Below are positions 1 to 8,598 of a DNA stretch of 64,000 nucleotides, in pieces (the first letter of the stretch is position 1; every line of letters starts with the position of its first letter). The stretch spans positions 1 to 64,000 of the forward strand of contig JACKJW010000012.1 of NCBI GenBank assembly GCA_020637755.1. Direction: 5' to 3'. Both the position numbers and the translations under genes were made by a program. A model generated the notes under the pieces. That model was not told the DNA's origin, searched no databases, and saw only the letters and a program-made list of their open reading frames with translations. This DNA is from Brucellaceae bacterium. GTDB taxonomy: Bacteria; Pseudomonadota; Alphaproteobacteria; Rhizobiales; Rhizobiaceae.

Positions 1-2
1 TG

Positions 3-1466
3 CCGGTTTCGCTCAATGCCGCCACGCAGGAAATGTGGAACTCCGCTTCCATGGGTTTCGCGCTCGGACCGATGCTGACCATGGGCGCCATCGAGGCCGT
101 CGAGGCCCACGGTTCTGACTATCTGAAGGCGACCTTCCTCGAAAAGCTCGTTTCCGGCGAATGGACCGGCACGATGAACCTGACCGAGCCGCAAGCCGGC
201 TCCGACCTCAATGCGCTGAAAGCCCGCGCAGAACCGGCAGGCGATGGTACCTACCGCATCTTCGGCCAGAAGATCTTCATCACATGGGGCGAGCATGACG
301 CGGCGGACAATATCTGCCATCTTGTGCTGGCGCGCCTGCCCGATGCGCCCGCCGGCACGCGCGGAATCTCGCTCTTCCTCGTGCCGAAGTTCCTTGTGAA
401 CGAAGACGGCAGCCTCGGTGCGCGCAACGATGCCTTCTGCCATTCCATCGAGCACAAGCTTGGCATCCACGGCTCGCCCACCTGCACCATGATCTACGGT
501 GACGGCAAGGCGGGCGGCGCGCCCGGTGCCATCGGCTGGCTGATCGGCGAGGAGAACCGGGGGCTGGCCTGCATGTTCACCATGATGAACAATGCCCGCC
601 TCAATGTCGGCATTCAGGGCGTTGCGGTGGCCGAGGCCGCCACCCAGCACGCGCTGGCCTATGCCAACGAGCGCCGTCAGGGCCAGGCGGCAGGCTTTGC
701 AGGCGAGGGCATGGCGCCGATCATCCATCATGCCGATATCCGCCGCACATTGCTGACCATGAAGGCGCTGACGCAGGCCGCCCGCGCCATCTGCTATTCC
801 TGCGCCCACGCCATCGACATGGGCCGTTCCGGCGCGGACGATGCGGTCCGCTGGCGGGACCGCGCGGGCCTGCTGACCCCGGTGGCCAAGGCGTTCTCCA
901 CCGATATCGGCGTTGATGTCGCCTCCATGGGCGTGCAGGTGCATGGCGGCATGGGCTTCATTGAGGAGACGGGTGCCGCCTGCTACCTTCGCGATGCGCG
1001 TATCGCCCCCATCTACGAAGGCACCAACGGCATCCAGGCCATCGACCTGGTGCAGCGCAAGCTGCCGCTCGGCGGCGGGGAACAGGTCCACGGCCTGATC
1101 GCCGAATTGCGCGGCGATGCGGAAGCCGCCCGCGCCTCCAACAATCCCGATTTGGGCGAAACCGCTGCCCGTCTCGAAGCCGCGCTGGACGACCTCGAAG
1201 CCGCCACGCGCTTCCTTCAGGACGCGCTGTCCGGCGGATGCATCGAGGAAGCGCTGGCCGGTGCCACGCCCTATCTGCGCCTCTTCGGCCTCGCCGCAGG
1301 CGGCGCGTACCTCGCACGCGGCGCGGTCAATGGCGGGGACAGGGCGCATGCCACGCTCGCCCGCTTCTTTGCCGAAAACCTGATCGGCGAAACCGCTGCC
1401 CTCAAGGACCGGGTGATGACCGGCGCGGCAAGCCTTGAAGCGGCGTCAGCGGTACTGGTGGGGTAG
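3..1466 (+). CDS. Acyl-CoA dehydrogenase, C-terminal part (5' end outside window)
   Basis: FAD-dependent alpha,beta-dehydrogenation of an acyl-CoA thioester, a step of beta-oxidation-like pathways. The frame is open from base 3, so the first in-frame ATG (33) is internal and the true start lies upstream. Visible family marks are LTEPQAGSD (FAD/substrate region), ITWGEHD, and near the C-terminal third IYEGTNGIQAID, whose Glu matches the catalytic base of medium-chain type enzymes. An extra C-terminal helical domain of about 120 residues follows, which places it in the long (about 590 residue) subfamily that includes 3-methylmercaptopropionyl-CoA dehydrogenase DmdC; the substrate cannot be told from sequence. 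An enoyl-CoA hydratase lies about 1 kb downstream on the same strand. Confidence 0.93.
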   Translation, partial: PVSLNAATQEMWNSASMGFALGPMLTMGAIEAVEAHGSDYLKATFLEKLVSGEWTGTMNLTEPQAGSDLNALKARAEPAGDGTYRIFGQKIFITWGEHDAADNICHLVLARLPDAPAGTRGISLFLVPKFLVNEDGSLGARNDAFCHSIEHKLGIHGSPTCTMIYGDGKAGGAPGAIGWLIGEENRGLACMFTMMNNARLNVGIQGVAVAEAATQHALAYANERRQGQAAGFAGEGMAPIIHHADIRRTLLTMKALTQAARAICYSCAHAIDMGRSGADDAVRWRDRAGLLTPVAKAFSTDIGVDVASMGVQVHGGMGFIEETGAACYLRDARIAPIYEGTNGIQAIDLVQRKLPLGGGEQVHGLIAELRGDAEAARASNNPDLGETAARLEAALDDLEAATRFLQDALSGGCIEEALAGATPYLRLFGLAAGGAYLARGAVNGGDRAHATLARFFAENLIGETAALKDRVMTGAASLEAASAVLVG

Positions 1467-1567
1467 GGGTGAATTGGATGCCCGCTAATTTCCCAGTGCA
1501 GAGACCAGGATGCCAAGTGGAGTTTGAATGAATACAATGTACCGGCTTTAGGATTGTTCCAAATGTT

Positions 1568-2233
1568 TCAAATATTCTTTTGCAGCCTCTTTTTATTTTG
1601 TTTAACAATTTTAAATTCTGTAAATGATGGTCTCGCGGTTGAGATGGATATACCATTGTCTACCAATTTGTTTTCTAGTGCAGAATTTTCCCCACCCTGA
1701 TAGCGGCATCCAAGAATAACTTCCTTTAATTGCATATCCGGTTCGAAGGGTTGAAAAAACAATTTGTCATCAGGATTTTCCCTCTTTGATCGTTCTAAAT
1801 CATAAAACAATCGATATTCATTCTCGTACTCCCAGTGCTTGAATTTAGTTTTTCCAATATATTTAAATAACTCCAATATTTTATTTGGATCGGACAAATA
1901 TTCAGAATTAAAAGATAGTGGCTTGTCTTCATATTGAATCTTAAAAAGAAAATTATCTGGTATGTCAAAGCCTAGTGCTATTCCGCGATGGCTATCAGCA
2001 TAGTGAGACCATATTACTGGATTGGACCAGTTGGCACAAAAAGAAATAATCGCACCGTTGCTACCAAGAAAATTGCGGCGATCCTTTATAAATTTTCGTA
2101 AAGATCTATCTCCTATATTGACGGAGAGATATTCAAAAGGATCGTTCAATTCATCAAGAGGAGAAACCTTTAGGTGATTTTTAATTAGGGCATCAATTCC
2201 CCATTTTTTTGAACGAAATTTGTAAACCCGCAT
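1568..2233 (-). CDS. DUF2971 family protein, AT-rich
   Basis: A 221-residue cytosolic protein that looks like DUF2971: an N-terminal YKFRS motif, SPLDELNDPFEYL near residue 25, and the characteristic WSHYADSHRGIALGF block near residue 75. The biochemical function of the family is unknown. Base composition is strikingly AT-rich with many Lys, Asn and Ile codons, unlike both neighbours, which suggests recent horizontal acquisition. It is transcribed against the flanking acyl-CoA dehydrogenase and hydratase and splits what would otherwise be a simple fatty-acid pair. About 100 bp of AT-rich DNA follows its stop, and 197 bp separates its start from the hydratase. No partner gene is visible. Confidence 0.75.
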   Translation of the reverse strand: MRVYKFRSKKWGIDALIKNHLKVSPLDELNDPFEYLSVNIGDRSLRKFIKDRRNFLGSNGAIISFCANWSNPVIWSHYADSHRGIALGFDIPDNFLFKIQYEDKPLSFNSEYLSDPNKILELFKYIGKTKFKHWEYENEYRLFYDLERSKRENPDDKLFFQPFEPDMQLKEVILGCRYQGGENSALENKLVDNGISISTARPSFTEFKIVKQNKKRLQKNI

Positions 2234-2430
2234 AGTGCCAATCGTTCCTCTGTCTAAAAGTTAAGAATAAGAAATCGTATAGATCGTGCAACTAGCAAAT
2301 ATGCCGGTACAGTCGCTATCGCTCAACCTTCTGTCGAAGCGTGCTATCCTCTCCCTTACGTAAACGTCATTTCGCTTGCCCTCTGCCCCGGTCCCGGTCC
2401 ATCATCGTGGAAAGATCAGGGAGGGAACTG

Positions 2431-3183
2431 ATGAGTGAATGGATCGAGGTTGCCCGCGACGGCGCGGTGATGACCATCCGCATGAACCGGCCGGACAAGA
2501 AGAACGCCATCACGCGCGCCATGTATGCCGCGATGGCGGCCGCGCTGACCGAAAGCGATGCGGACGACGCCATCCGCGCCCGCGTCATCCTCGGCGTGCC
2601 GGGCGCCTTCTCGTCAGGCAATGACCTCGCCGATTTCATGGTGATCGCCACGGGCGGAGAGGGCGGCATGGAGGTCTATGATTTCCTGATGGCGCTGGCG
2701 ACGGCGAAGAAGCCCATCGTCTCGGCGGCCGACGGCATCGCGGTCGGCATCGGCACGACGATCCATCTCCATTGCGACCTGACATTTGCCACCGAGCGCA
2801 CCAATTTCGTGACACCCTTCGTCAATCTGGGCCTTGTGCCGGAGGCCGGTTCCAGCCTGATCGCCCCGGAAGTGATCGGCCGTCAGGCGGCCTTTGCCAT
2901 GCTGGCGCTGGGCCGCCCCATCCCCGCCGCCGATGCCAAGGCCATGGGTCTCATCCATGCACTCGTGTCCGAAGACGGGCTGGAGGCAGCCGCCATGCAA
3001 GCTGCCCACGAAATCGCATCCAAACCACCGGAGGCGCTGCGCATCGCACGTGATCTGATGCGCGGTGACCGCCAACCGCTGATCGACCGCATCCAGGCCG
3101 AGGGAAAGCTGTTCCGTGAGCGCCTGAAGTCGGACGAGGCGCGCAACGCCTTCATCGCCTTCATGAACAAGAAGAAGGGGTGA
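2431..3183 (+). CDS. Enoyl-CoA hydratase/isomerase family protein
   Basis: Crotonase-fold enzyme of 250 residues. The start at 2431 is chosen because AGGGAGGG (2418-2425) sits five bases upstream and the protein then begins MSEWIEV, the normal crotonase N-terminus. MTIRMNRPDKKNAI (near 17-30) and the oxyanion-hole segment with SSGNDLADF (near 65) are clear. The second loop, where hydratases carry a catalytic Glu, reads LGLVPEAGSS (near 135), so Glu is present there. It probably hydrates or isomerises an unsaturated acyl-CoA made by a dehydrogenase like the one at the window start; exact substrate unknown. pdxH converges on it from the other strand with 6 bp between. Confidence 0.9.
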   Translation: MSEWIEVARDGAVMTIRMNRPDKKNAITRAMYAAMAAALTESDADDAIRARVILGVPGAFSSGNDLADFMVIATGGEGGMEVYDFLMALATAKKPIVSAADGIAVGIGTTIHLHCDLTFATERTNFVTPFVNLGLVPEAGSSLIAPEVIGRQAAFAMLALGRPIPAADAKAMGLIHALVSEDGLEAAAMQAAHEIASKPPEALRIARDLMRGDRQPLIDRIQAEGKLFRERLKSDEARNAFIAFMNKKKG

Positions 3184-3189
3184 ATGCCC

Positions 3190-3807
3190 TCACGGATAAA
3201 GCCGCTCCTTGCCCCAGCCGCCCTGGCCGTCGGGCGTGAACACCACGCGGTCGTGCAGGCGGAAGGGGCGGTCATGCCAGAACTCGATCTGCACCGGGCG
3301 GATGCGGAAACCCGACCAGTGGGCGGGGCGGGGAATGTCGCCGATGCCGAATTTCGCCGTGTATTCCGCCACCGCCTTTTCCAGCGCGAAGCGACTTTCG
3401 AGCGCGCGCGACTGCTTTGAAGCCCAGGCGCCGATGCGGCTGCCGCGCGGGCGCGACGCGTAATAGTCGTCGGCCTCGGCATCCGTGACGGTCTCCACCG
3501 TCCCGCGCACACGCACCTGCCGGCGCAGGCTCTTCCAGTGGAAGCAGAGTGCCGCCTTGGGCTGGCCCAGCATTTCGCGGCCCTTGGCGCTCTCGAAATT
3601 GGTGTAGAACACGAAGCCGTCCGCGTCGAAATCCTTCAGCAGCACCATGCGCACATCGGGCAACCCGTCTTCGTCCACCGTGGCCAGCGCCATGGCGTTC
3701 GGATCGTTGATTTCGGAGCGCCCGGCATCCTCCATCCACTTGGCAAACAGCGCCAGCGGCTCATTTGCCAGCGTGAAGTCACCGCTTGTTAACCCTGTCT
3801 CGGTCAT
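3190..3807 (-). CDS. pdxH: Pyridoxamine 5'-phosphate oxidase
   Basis: FMN-dependent oxidation of pyridoxine or pyridoxamine 5'-phosphate to pyridoxal 5'-phosphate, the last step of vitamin B6 synthesis. At 205 residues it has the usual length. Family motifs are ALATVDEDGLPDVRMVLLK (FMN site), FHWKSLRRQVRVRG, SRPRGSRIGAWAS near residue 120 and the C-terminal FWHDRPFRLHDR region followed by WGKERLYP, the conserved end of PdxH. The gene diverges from a small lipoprotein gene, with 90 bp between the two starts that must hold both promoters. Confidence 0.96.
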   Translation of the reverse strand: MTETGLTSGDFTLANEPLALFAKWMEDAGRSEINDPNAMALATVDEDGLPDVRMVLLKDFDADGFVFYTNFESAKGREMLGQPKAALCFHWKSLRRQVRVRGTVETVTDAEADDYYASRPRGSRIGAWASKQSRALESRFALEKAVAEYTAKFGIGDIPRPAHWSGFRIRPVQIEFWHDRPFRLHDRVVFTPDGQGGWGKERLYP

Positions 3808-3897
3808 GATCGCTGTCCAGTATTCCGGTTTTGGCCGGATGGGGAGATGGGTTCAGTGTCCAGCCTGCGTAAAGGCATAAGTGTTCAGGGGGGAAAT

Positions 3898-4299
3898 TTG
3901 AAGCGCTTGTTTGCGCTCGCCCTGTTCATTTGTCCGCTCGCAGGCTGCGCTTCCGGCAGCCTGCTGGCCAAGGCGGAGAAGGACGCGTCCATCGTCACCT
4001 CGTCCGTGCCGGAGCCGACCCCGGCCGCCAAGGACAGCGCATCCGACGAGCAGACCATCCGGAACGCGGTCTCCTCGGCCAATCTGGAAGAGCTTGGTGG
4101 CAAGCCGCTGCCTTGGGCAAATCTCTCCACCGGCTCGCGCGGCTCGGTGTCGTCCATCACCGAGTACAAGGAGCGCGGAACGCTCTGTCGAAAATACAAG
4201 GCAAGCGTCGAAAGCTTCCAGGGCATCCACATGGTCGCCGGCGACACATGTCTCGGTGGTGACGGGCAATGGTGGACGCGGCAATTCGTCCGCATCTGA
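3898..4299 (+). CDS. Surface-antigen-like lipoprotein (RT0821/Lpp0805 type)
   Basis: A 133-residue exported protein. I prefer the TTG at 3898 because a G-rich ribosome site (3888-3893) precedes it and the protein then opens KRLFALALFICPLAGC, a lipoprotein signal with lipobox LAGC; an in-frame ATG at 3847 would add 17 residues ahead of the signal. After an Ala/Pro/Ser-rich linker the C-terminal 75 residues (PWANLSTGSRGSVSSITEY, CRKY, GDTCLGGDGQWW) resemble the small beta-rich C-terminal domain of rickettsial 17-kDa-type surface antigens. Likely anchored in the outer membrane; role unknown. Followed by the DnaJ-like gene. Confidence 0.75.
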   Translation: MKRLFALALFICPLAGCASGSLLAKAEKDASIVTSSVPEPTPAAKDSASDEQTIRNAVSSANLEELGGKPLPWANLSTGSRGSVSSITEYKERGTLCRKYKASVESFQGIHMVAGDTCLGGDGQWWTRQFVRI

Positions 4300-4390
4300 G
4301 GCCGTTTTTCCCCTTTGGTGATCTGGTGTTGCAGCCATTCGTTGCCCATATATGAGGCAACTTGAACACATGCTTTGACGGAAAGCAGAC

Positions 4391-5344
4391 ATGACACGCG
4401 ATCCCTATGACGTGCTCGGCGTGGGCAAGACCGCGTCCGCAAAAGACATCAAGGCGGCATTCCGCAAGCTGGCCAAGAAGTGGCATCCCGACCACAACAA
4501 GGATGACCCCAGGGCCAAGGAACGCTTTGCCGAGGTGAGCCAAGCCTACGACATCGTGGGCGACGAGGAAAAGCGCAAGCAGTTCGACCGCGGCGAGATC
4601 GACGCCGAGGGCAAGCCGCGTTTTGCCGATTTCGGTGGCGGCGATCCCTTCGGCGGGGCCAACCCCTTCGGGCAGGGCGGGTTCCGCCAGCGCGGCGGGC
4701 CGGGCGGCGCGCATTTCGAGTTCCGCTCCGGCGGGCCGGGCGGCCCTGGCGGCTTTGATGCCGGCGACATCTTTTCCGATATTTTCGGCCAGGCCTTCTC
4801 GCAGGGCGGCCAGCAGCGCGGGCGCGCCCGTCAGCCGCAGCGCGGCGAGGACCTGCGCGCCACGCTGGAAGTGACGTTGGAGGACGTGGCGGCGGCCGCC
4901 AAGGTCTCGGCCCTGATGCCGGACGGGCGCAAGCTTGCCATCAAGCTGCCCGAACAGGTGGAAGACGGAAAGGTCATCCGTCTCAAGGGGCAGGGCGGGC
5001 AGGTGCCCTTCGGCGAGGCAGGCGACGCGCTGATCACCATCAAGGTGCGCCCGCATCCCGCCTTCCGGGTCGAGGGCAGCGACATCCATGCCGATTTGCC
5101 GGTGCCGTTGAAGGATGCCGTGCTCGGAGTCAAGGCGCCGGTACAGACGCTGACCGGCCGCGTCGCCGTCACGGTTCCCGCCTGGTCCAGTTCCGACAAG
5201 GTGCTGCGCATCAAGGGCAAGGGGCTCGCCAGAAAGGGCGGCGGTCACGGCGACCTGCTGGTCCATGTGCGCATCATGCTGCCCGAGGGCGGTGATCCCG
5301 CGCTGGAGGCATTCCTGCGTGAAAGCGTGGCAAAACAGGCCTGA
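4391..5344 (+). CDS. DnaJ-class molecular chaperone without zinc finger (CbpA-like)
   Basis: Hsp40 co-chaperone of 317 residues that stimulates DnaK ATPase and delivers substrates. The J-domain is residues 1-68 with HPD at 32-34; a Gly/Phe-rich stretch covers about 75-135; the rest is the two-lobed C-terminal substrate-binding region (DLRATLEVTLEDV to LVHVRIMLPEGG). There is no CxxCxGxG zinc module, so it is type II (CbpA-like) and not the canonical DnaJ. GGAAAG upstream of 4391 supports the start. The pdxH - lipoprotein - dnaJ-like - fabI order is a familiar rhizobial arrangement. Confidence 0.92.
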   Translation: MTRDPYDVLGVGKTASAKDIKAAFRKLAKKWHPDHNKDDPRAKERFAEVSQAYDIVGDEEKRKQFDRGEIDAEGKPRFADFGGGDPFGGANPFGQGGFRQRGGPGGAHFEFRSGGPGGPGGFDAGDIFSDIFGQAFSQGGQQRGRARQPQRGEDLRATLEVTLEDVAAAAKVSALMPDGRKLAIKLPEQVEDGKVIRLKGQGGQVPFGEAGDALITIKVRPHPAFRVEGSDIHADLPVPLKDAVLGVKAPVQTLTGRVAVTVPAWSSSDKVLRIKGKGLARKGGGHGDLLVHVRIMLPEGGDPALEAFLRESVAKQA

Positions 5345-5461
5345 TCGCGGGCATTCGGGCTGCTTGTCCGCGTGACGAAGCCATTCGTGCTCCCTTGAAG
5401 CCCGGCCGCGCCTGTGCAATAGGCTTGCCTCCGTGACGGAATAACGCAGGAGTGGGAATCG

Positions 5462-6274
5462 ATGGCTGGAACGTCTGGTCTGATGGCAGGCAAGCGCGGG
5501 CTCATCATGGGTCTGGCGAACAACCGCTCGATTGCCTGGGGCATTGCCAAATCCTGCGTGGATGCCGGTGCAGAGGTCGCGCTCACCTATCAGGGCGATG
5601 CGATGAAGAAGCGCGTCGAGCCGCTGGCAGCCGAACTGGGCGCCCATGTGGCCGGCCATTGCGATGTGGGCGATCAGGCCAGCATTGATGCTGTCTTCGC
5701 TGGCCTGGAGGCCAAGTGGGGCAAGCTCGATTTCCTCGTCCATGCCATCGGCTATTCCAACAAGGATGAACTCGACGGCCGCTACATCGAGACGACCCGC
5801 GAAAACTTCCTGATGACGATGGACATTTCCGTCTATTCCTTCACCGCGGTCGCCAAGGCGGCAGAACCGCTGATGAAGGATGGCGGATCGATGCTGACGC
5901 TGACCTACTACGGCGCCGAAAAGGTCATGCCCCATTACAATGTCATGGGCGTCGCCAAGGCCGCGCTGGAAGCTTCCGTGCAATATCTGGCCGTCGACAT
6001 GGGCCGTCACAACATCCGCTGCAATGCCATTTCGGCCGGTCCGATCAAGACGCTGGCCGCCTCCGGCATCGGTGACTTCCGCTATGTCCTCAAGTGGAAC
6101 GAGTACAATTCGCCGCTGAAGCGCACGACGACCATCGAGGAAGTGGGCGACAGCGCGCTCTATCTGCTGTCCGACCTTGGCCGCGGCACGACGGGCGAGG
6201 TGCTCCACGTGGATTCCGGCTACCATGTCGTCGGCATGAAGGCCGTGGACGCGCCCGACATCTCCGTCGTCTGA
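5462..6274 (+). CDS. fabI: Enoyl-[acyl-carrier-protein] reductase (NADH)
   Basis: Final reduction of each cycle of type II fatty-acid synthesis. The 270-residue short-chain-dehydrogenase fold shows the FabI-type NADH site GLANNRSIAWGIAK (17-30), the FabI signature HAIGYSN (94-100) and catalytic Tyr159-x6-Lys166, the spacing that separates enoyl reductases from ordinary SDRs (Tyr-x3-Lys). AGGAG at 5447-5451 lies ahead of the ATG. This is the classical target family of triclosan and related inhibitors. The histidine-phosphatase gene follows after 59 bp. Confidence 0.96.
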   Translation: MAGTSGLMAGKRGLIMGLANNRSIAWGIAKSCVDAGAEVALTYQGDAMKKRVEPLAAELGAHVAGHCDVGDQASIDAVFAGLEAKWGKLDFLVHAIGYSNKDELDGRYIETTRENFLMTMDISVYSFTAVAKAAEPLMKDGGSMLTLTYYGAEKVMPHYNVMGVAKAALEASVQYLAVDMGRHNIRCNAISAGPIKTLAASGIGDFRYVLKWNEYNSPLKRTTTIEEVGDSALYLLSDLGRGTTGEVLHVDSGYHVVGMKAVDAPDISVV

Positions 6275-6333
6275 CCGGCCCTGCCGGCCGTGCGGGATCA
6301 CAGGTCCGCACAAACCGGCATGAAGGAGCGGCC

Positions 6334-6924
6334 ATGTATCCGCTGACCTATTTTTCGCGCCACGGCCAGACCGACTGGAACGTGGAAAAGCGGCTTCAGG
6401 GCCAGATGGAAACGGACATCAACCCCTTGGGCCAGGCCCAGGCTGATGGCAACGGGCGGCGTCTGGCCCAAGCCATCAAGGGCGATCCGGCCTCATACCG
6501 CTATGTGGCAAGCCCGATGCGGCGCACGCGCGAAACCATGGAGCGCATCCGCCGCAACATGGGTCTCGATCCCCTGGTCTACGAAACCGATCGCCTGCTG
6601 ATGGAGCTGAGCTTCGGCGACTGGGAGGGCCACACCTTTGCCGAACTGGACGCGCTGAAGCCCGGAACCTCGCACCTGCGTGATTCCGGCAAGTGGAATT
6701 TCTGCCCGCCGGGCGAGGGTGCGGAAAGTTACGCCATGCTGGCCGCGCGTGTGGCGCGCTGGCTGGAAGGCCTCGAACGGCCCACCGTCTGCGTCACCCA
6801 TGGCGGCATCATCCGCTCACTGTTCCATCTGGTCGAGGGCATGGACGGCGAAGAAGCCGCGACGCTGAACGTGCCACAGGACCGACTGCTGGTGCTGGAA
6901 GGGAACCGGCTCAGCTGGGTGTGA
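6334..6924 (+). CDS. Histidine phosphatase family protein (phosphoglycerate-mutase-like)
   Basis: A 196-residue branch 1 histidine phosphatase. The start at 6334 is fixed by AAGGAG (6323-6328). The catalytic SRHGQTDWN motif is at residues 8-16, the second conserved region VASPMRRTRETM is near 60 and the second catalytic His is in CVTHGGIIRSL near 155. Such short proteins include cofactor-dependent mutases, phosphatases of small phosphorylated metabolites and cobalamin-pathway phosphatases; nothing here decides the substrate. Position between fabI and aroC is conserved in rhizobia. It converges on the DUF1344 gene; a GC-rich hairpin without a T-run (6982-7000) lies between. Confidence 0.88.
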   Translation: MYPLTYFSRHGQTDWNVEKRLQGQMETDINPLGQAQADGNGRRLAQAIKGDPASYRYVASPMRRTRETMERIRRNMGLDPLVYETDRLLMELSFGDWEGHTFAELDALKPGTSHLRDSGKWNFCPPGEGAESYAMLAARVARWLEGLERPTVCVTHGGIIRSLFHLVEGMDGEEAATLNVPQDRLLVLEGNRLSWV

Positions 6925-7014
6925 CGGGCCGGGGAAATGACGCTCCGCACCGCCGGACGGGCCGGCGGCCTTGCCGTGACAGGACCGGACGCGCCGGTCC
7001 CGCAGGGATGCCGG

Positions 7015-7272
7015 TCAGTTGCCGATATCCATGTCGGTAACGACGTTTTCGCCATTCACCTCGTCATAGGCGATCTGCACTTCCTGCCCGGCCTTGAGCG
7101 CGGAGAAGTCGAATTCGTTGTTCAGCTTGTAGACCGAACCGTCATCAAGCGTGATGGTCAGGCTCTCGGCATCCACTTTCGCAATCGTGCCTCCGGTCAC
7201 TTCGGCCATGGCCGGAACGCCGATCAGGCTGAGGAACAGGGCGGCGAGGCTGGCGCGGTAAATCGGGCGCAT
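7015..7272 (-). CDS. DUF1344 family small exported protein
   Basis: An 85-residue protein with a clear Sec signal (RASLAALFLSLIGVPAMA, cleavage near residue 23) and a mature domain EVTGGTIAKVDAESLTITLD, VYKLNNEFDFSALKAGQEV, IAYDEVNGENV, matching DUF1344, a small beta-barrel-like periplasmic family common in Rhizobiales. Function is unknown. It diverges from aroC; the 224 bp between them holds both promoters, but I cannot assign boxes with confidence. Confidence 0.82.
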   Translation of the reverse strand: MRPIYRASLAALFLSLIGVPAMAEVTGGTIAKVDAESLTITLDDGSVYKLNNEFDFSALKAGQEVQIAYDEVNGENVVTDMDIGN

Positions 7273-7496
7273 TTTTTCTTTCCCTTGTTTCCGGACTCTC
7301 CGTTCCGGCGTCTGTCGCTTCGGTCAGCATATCAACACAGCAGAAACGGCATTATTGTGTCAAAGCCATTTCAGCAAGCGCTCACGTTTTATGTCGCCCT
7401 GTCAGGCACTTTGGGGCTTTTTTGGTGCTTTCTCTTGCCCCCAACCGGCTTTTGACCCTAAGAGGCAGGCATTCAACGTCAGGGAAGCGCCGTTCC

Positions 7497-8597
7497 ATGT
7501 CGCACAACACATTCGGTCACCTGTTCCGCGTCACCACCTGGGGCGAAAGCCACGGCCCGGCGCTCGGCTGCGTCGTTGACGGCTGCCCGCCCGGCATCCG
7601 CTTCACTCGCGCCGAAATCCAGGCCGATCTCGACAAGCGCCGTCCCGGCACCTCCAAATACGTCACGCAGCGCCAGGAACCTGACCAGGTGAAAATCCTT
7701 TCCGGGGTCATGCCGGAGGATGAGGACGGCGTGATGGTGACGACCGGCACGCCGATTTCCATGCTGATCGAAAACACCGATCAGCGCTCCAAGGATTATG
7801 GCGACATCGCCAAGCGCTACCGGCCCGGCCATGCCGATTACACCTATGACATGAAATACGGCATCCGCGATTTTCGCGGCGGCGGGCGCTCGTCAGCCCG
7901 CGAAACGGCGGCCCGCGTCGCCGCCGGGGCGCTCGCCCGCAAAGTGGTTCCCGGCATGAAGGTGCGCGGCGCGCTCGTGGCCATCGGTGAAAAGGAAATC
8001 GACCGCGCCAACTGGGACTGGTCGGTCATCGGGCAGGAGGGCAATTTCTTCTTCACGCCCGATGAAACGTCGATCGCGGTCTTCGCAGACTATCTGGAGC
8101 GTGTGCGCAAGGCCGGTTCCTCGGTCGGTGCGCTGATCGAGATTGTCGCCGAAGGCGTTCCGGCCGGCCTCGGTGCGCCCATCTACGCCAAGCTTGACCA
8201 GGACATCGCGTCGAACCTCATGTCGATCAATGCGGTCAAGGGCGTGGAAATCGGCAACGGCTTCGAGGCTGCCCGCCTGACTGGCGAGGACAATGCCGAC
8301 CAGATGCGCATCGGTGCCGATGGCAAGCCGCATTTCCTGTCGAACCAGGCGGGCGGCATCCTGGGCGGCATATCCACCGGCCAGCCGGTCGTCGCCCGCT
8401 TCGCCGTCAAGCCGACCTCTTCGATCTTGACGCCGCGCCAGTCCATCGATGCCGACGGCAACGAGGTGGACGTCATGACCAAGGGCCGCCACGATCCCTG
8501 CGTCGGCATCCGCGCCGTGCCGATCGGCGAGGCGATGGTGGCCTGCGCCATAGCCGACCACTACCTGCGCCACCGGGGCCAGACCGGGAAGGGCTGA
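7497..8597 (+). CDS. aroC: Chorismate synthase
   Basis: Converts 5-enolpyruvylshikimate-3-phosphate to chorismate using reduced FMN, the last shared step of aromatic amino-acid synthesis. The ATG at 7497 gives 366 residues beginning MSHNTFGHLFRVTTWGESHG, the invariant chorismate synthase N-terminus; AGGGA lies at 7481-7485. The family signatures GESHGPALGCVVDGCPPG, RPGHADYTYDMKYG and RGGGRSSARETAARVAAG (residues about 120-140) are intact, as is the DPCVGIRAVPI C-terminal block. The exported protein downstream begins one base after the stop, so the two are probably co-transcribed. Confidence 0.97.
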   Translation: MSHNTFGHLFRVTTWGESHGPALGCVVDGCPPGIRFTRAEIQADLDKRRPGTSKYVTQRQEPDQVKILSGVMPEDEDGVMVTTGTPISMLIENTDQRSKDYGDIAKRYRPGHADYTYDMKYGIRDFRGGGRSSARETAARVAAGALARKVVPGMKVRGALVAIGEKEIDRANWDWSVIGQEGNFFFTPDETSIAVFADYLERVRKAGSSVGALIEIVAEGVPAGLGAPIYAKLDQDIASNLMSINAVKGVEIGNGFEAARLTGEDNADQMRIGADGKPHFLSNQAGGILGGISTGQPVVARFAVKPTSSILTPRQSIDADGNEVDVMTKGRHDPCVGIRAVPIGEAMVACAIADHYLRHRGQTGKG

Positions 8598-8598
8598 C

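Noticed and set aside
6982..7000. GGACCGG/CCGGTCC hairpin between the phosphatase and DUF1344 genes as a terminator
   Set aside because: Only a 7-bp stem and no T-run on either strand. It may still be a weak structure in the convergent region, but it does not qualify as an intrinsic terminator.
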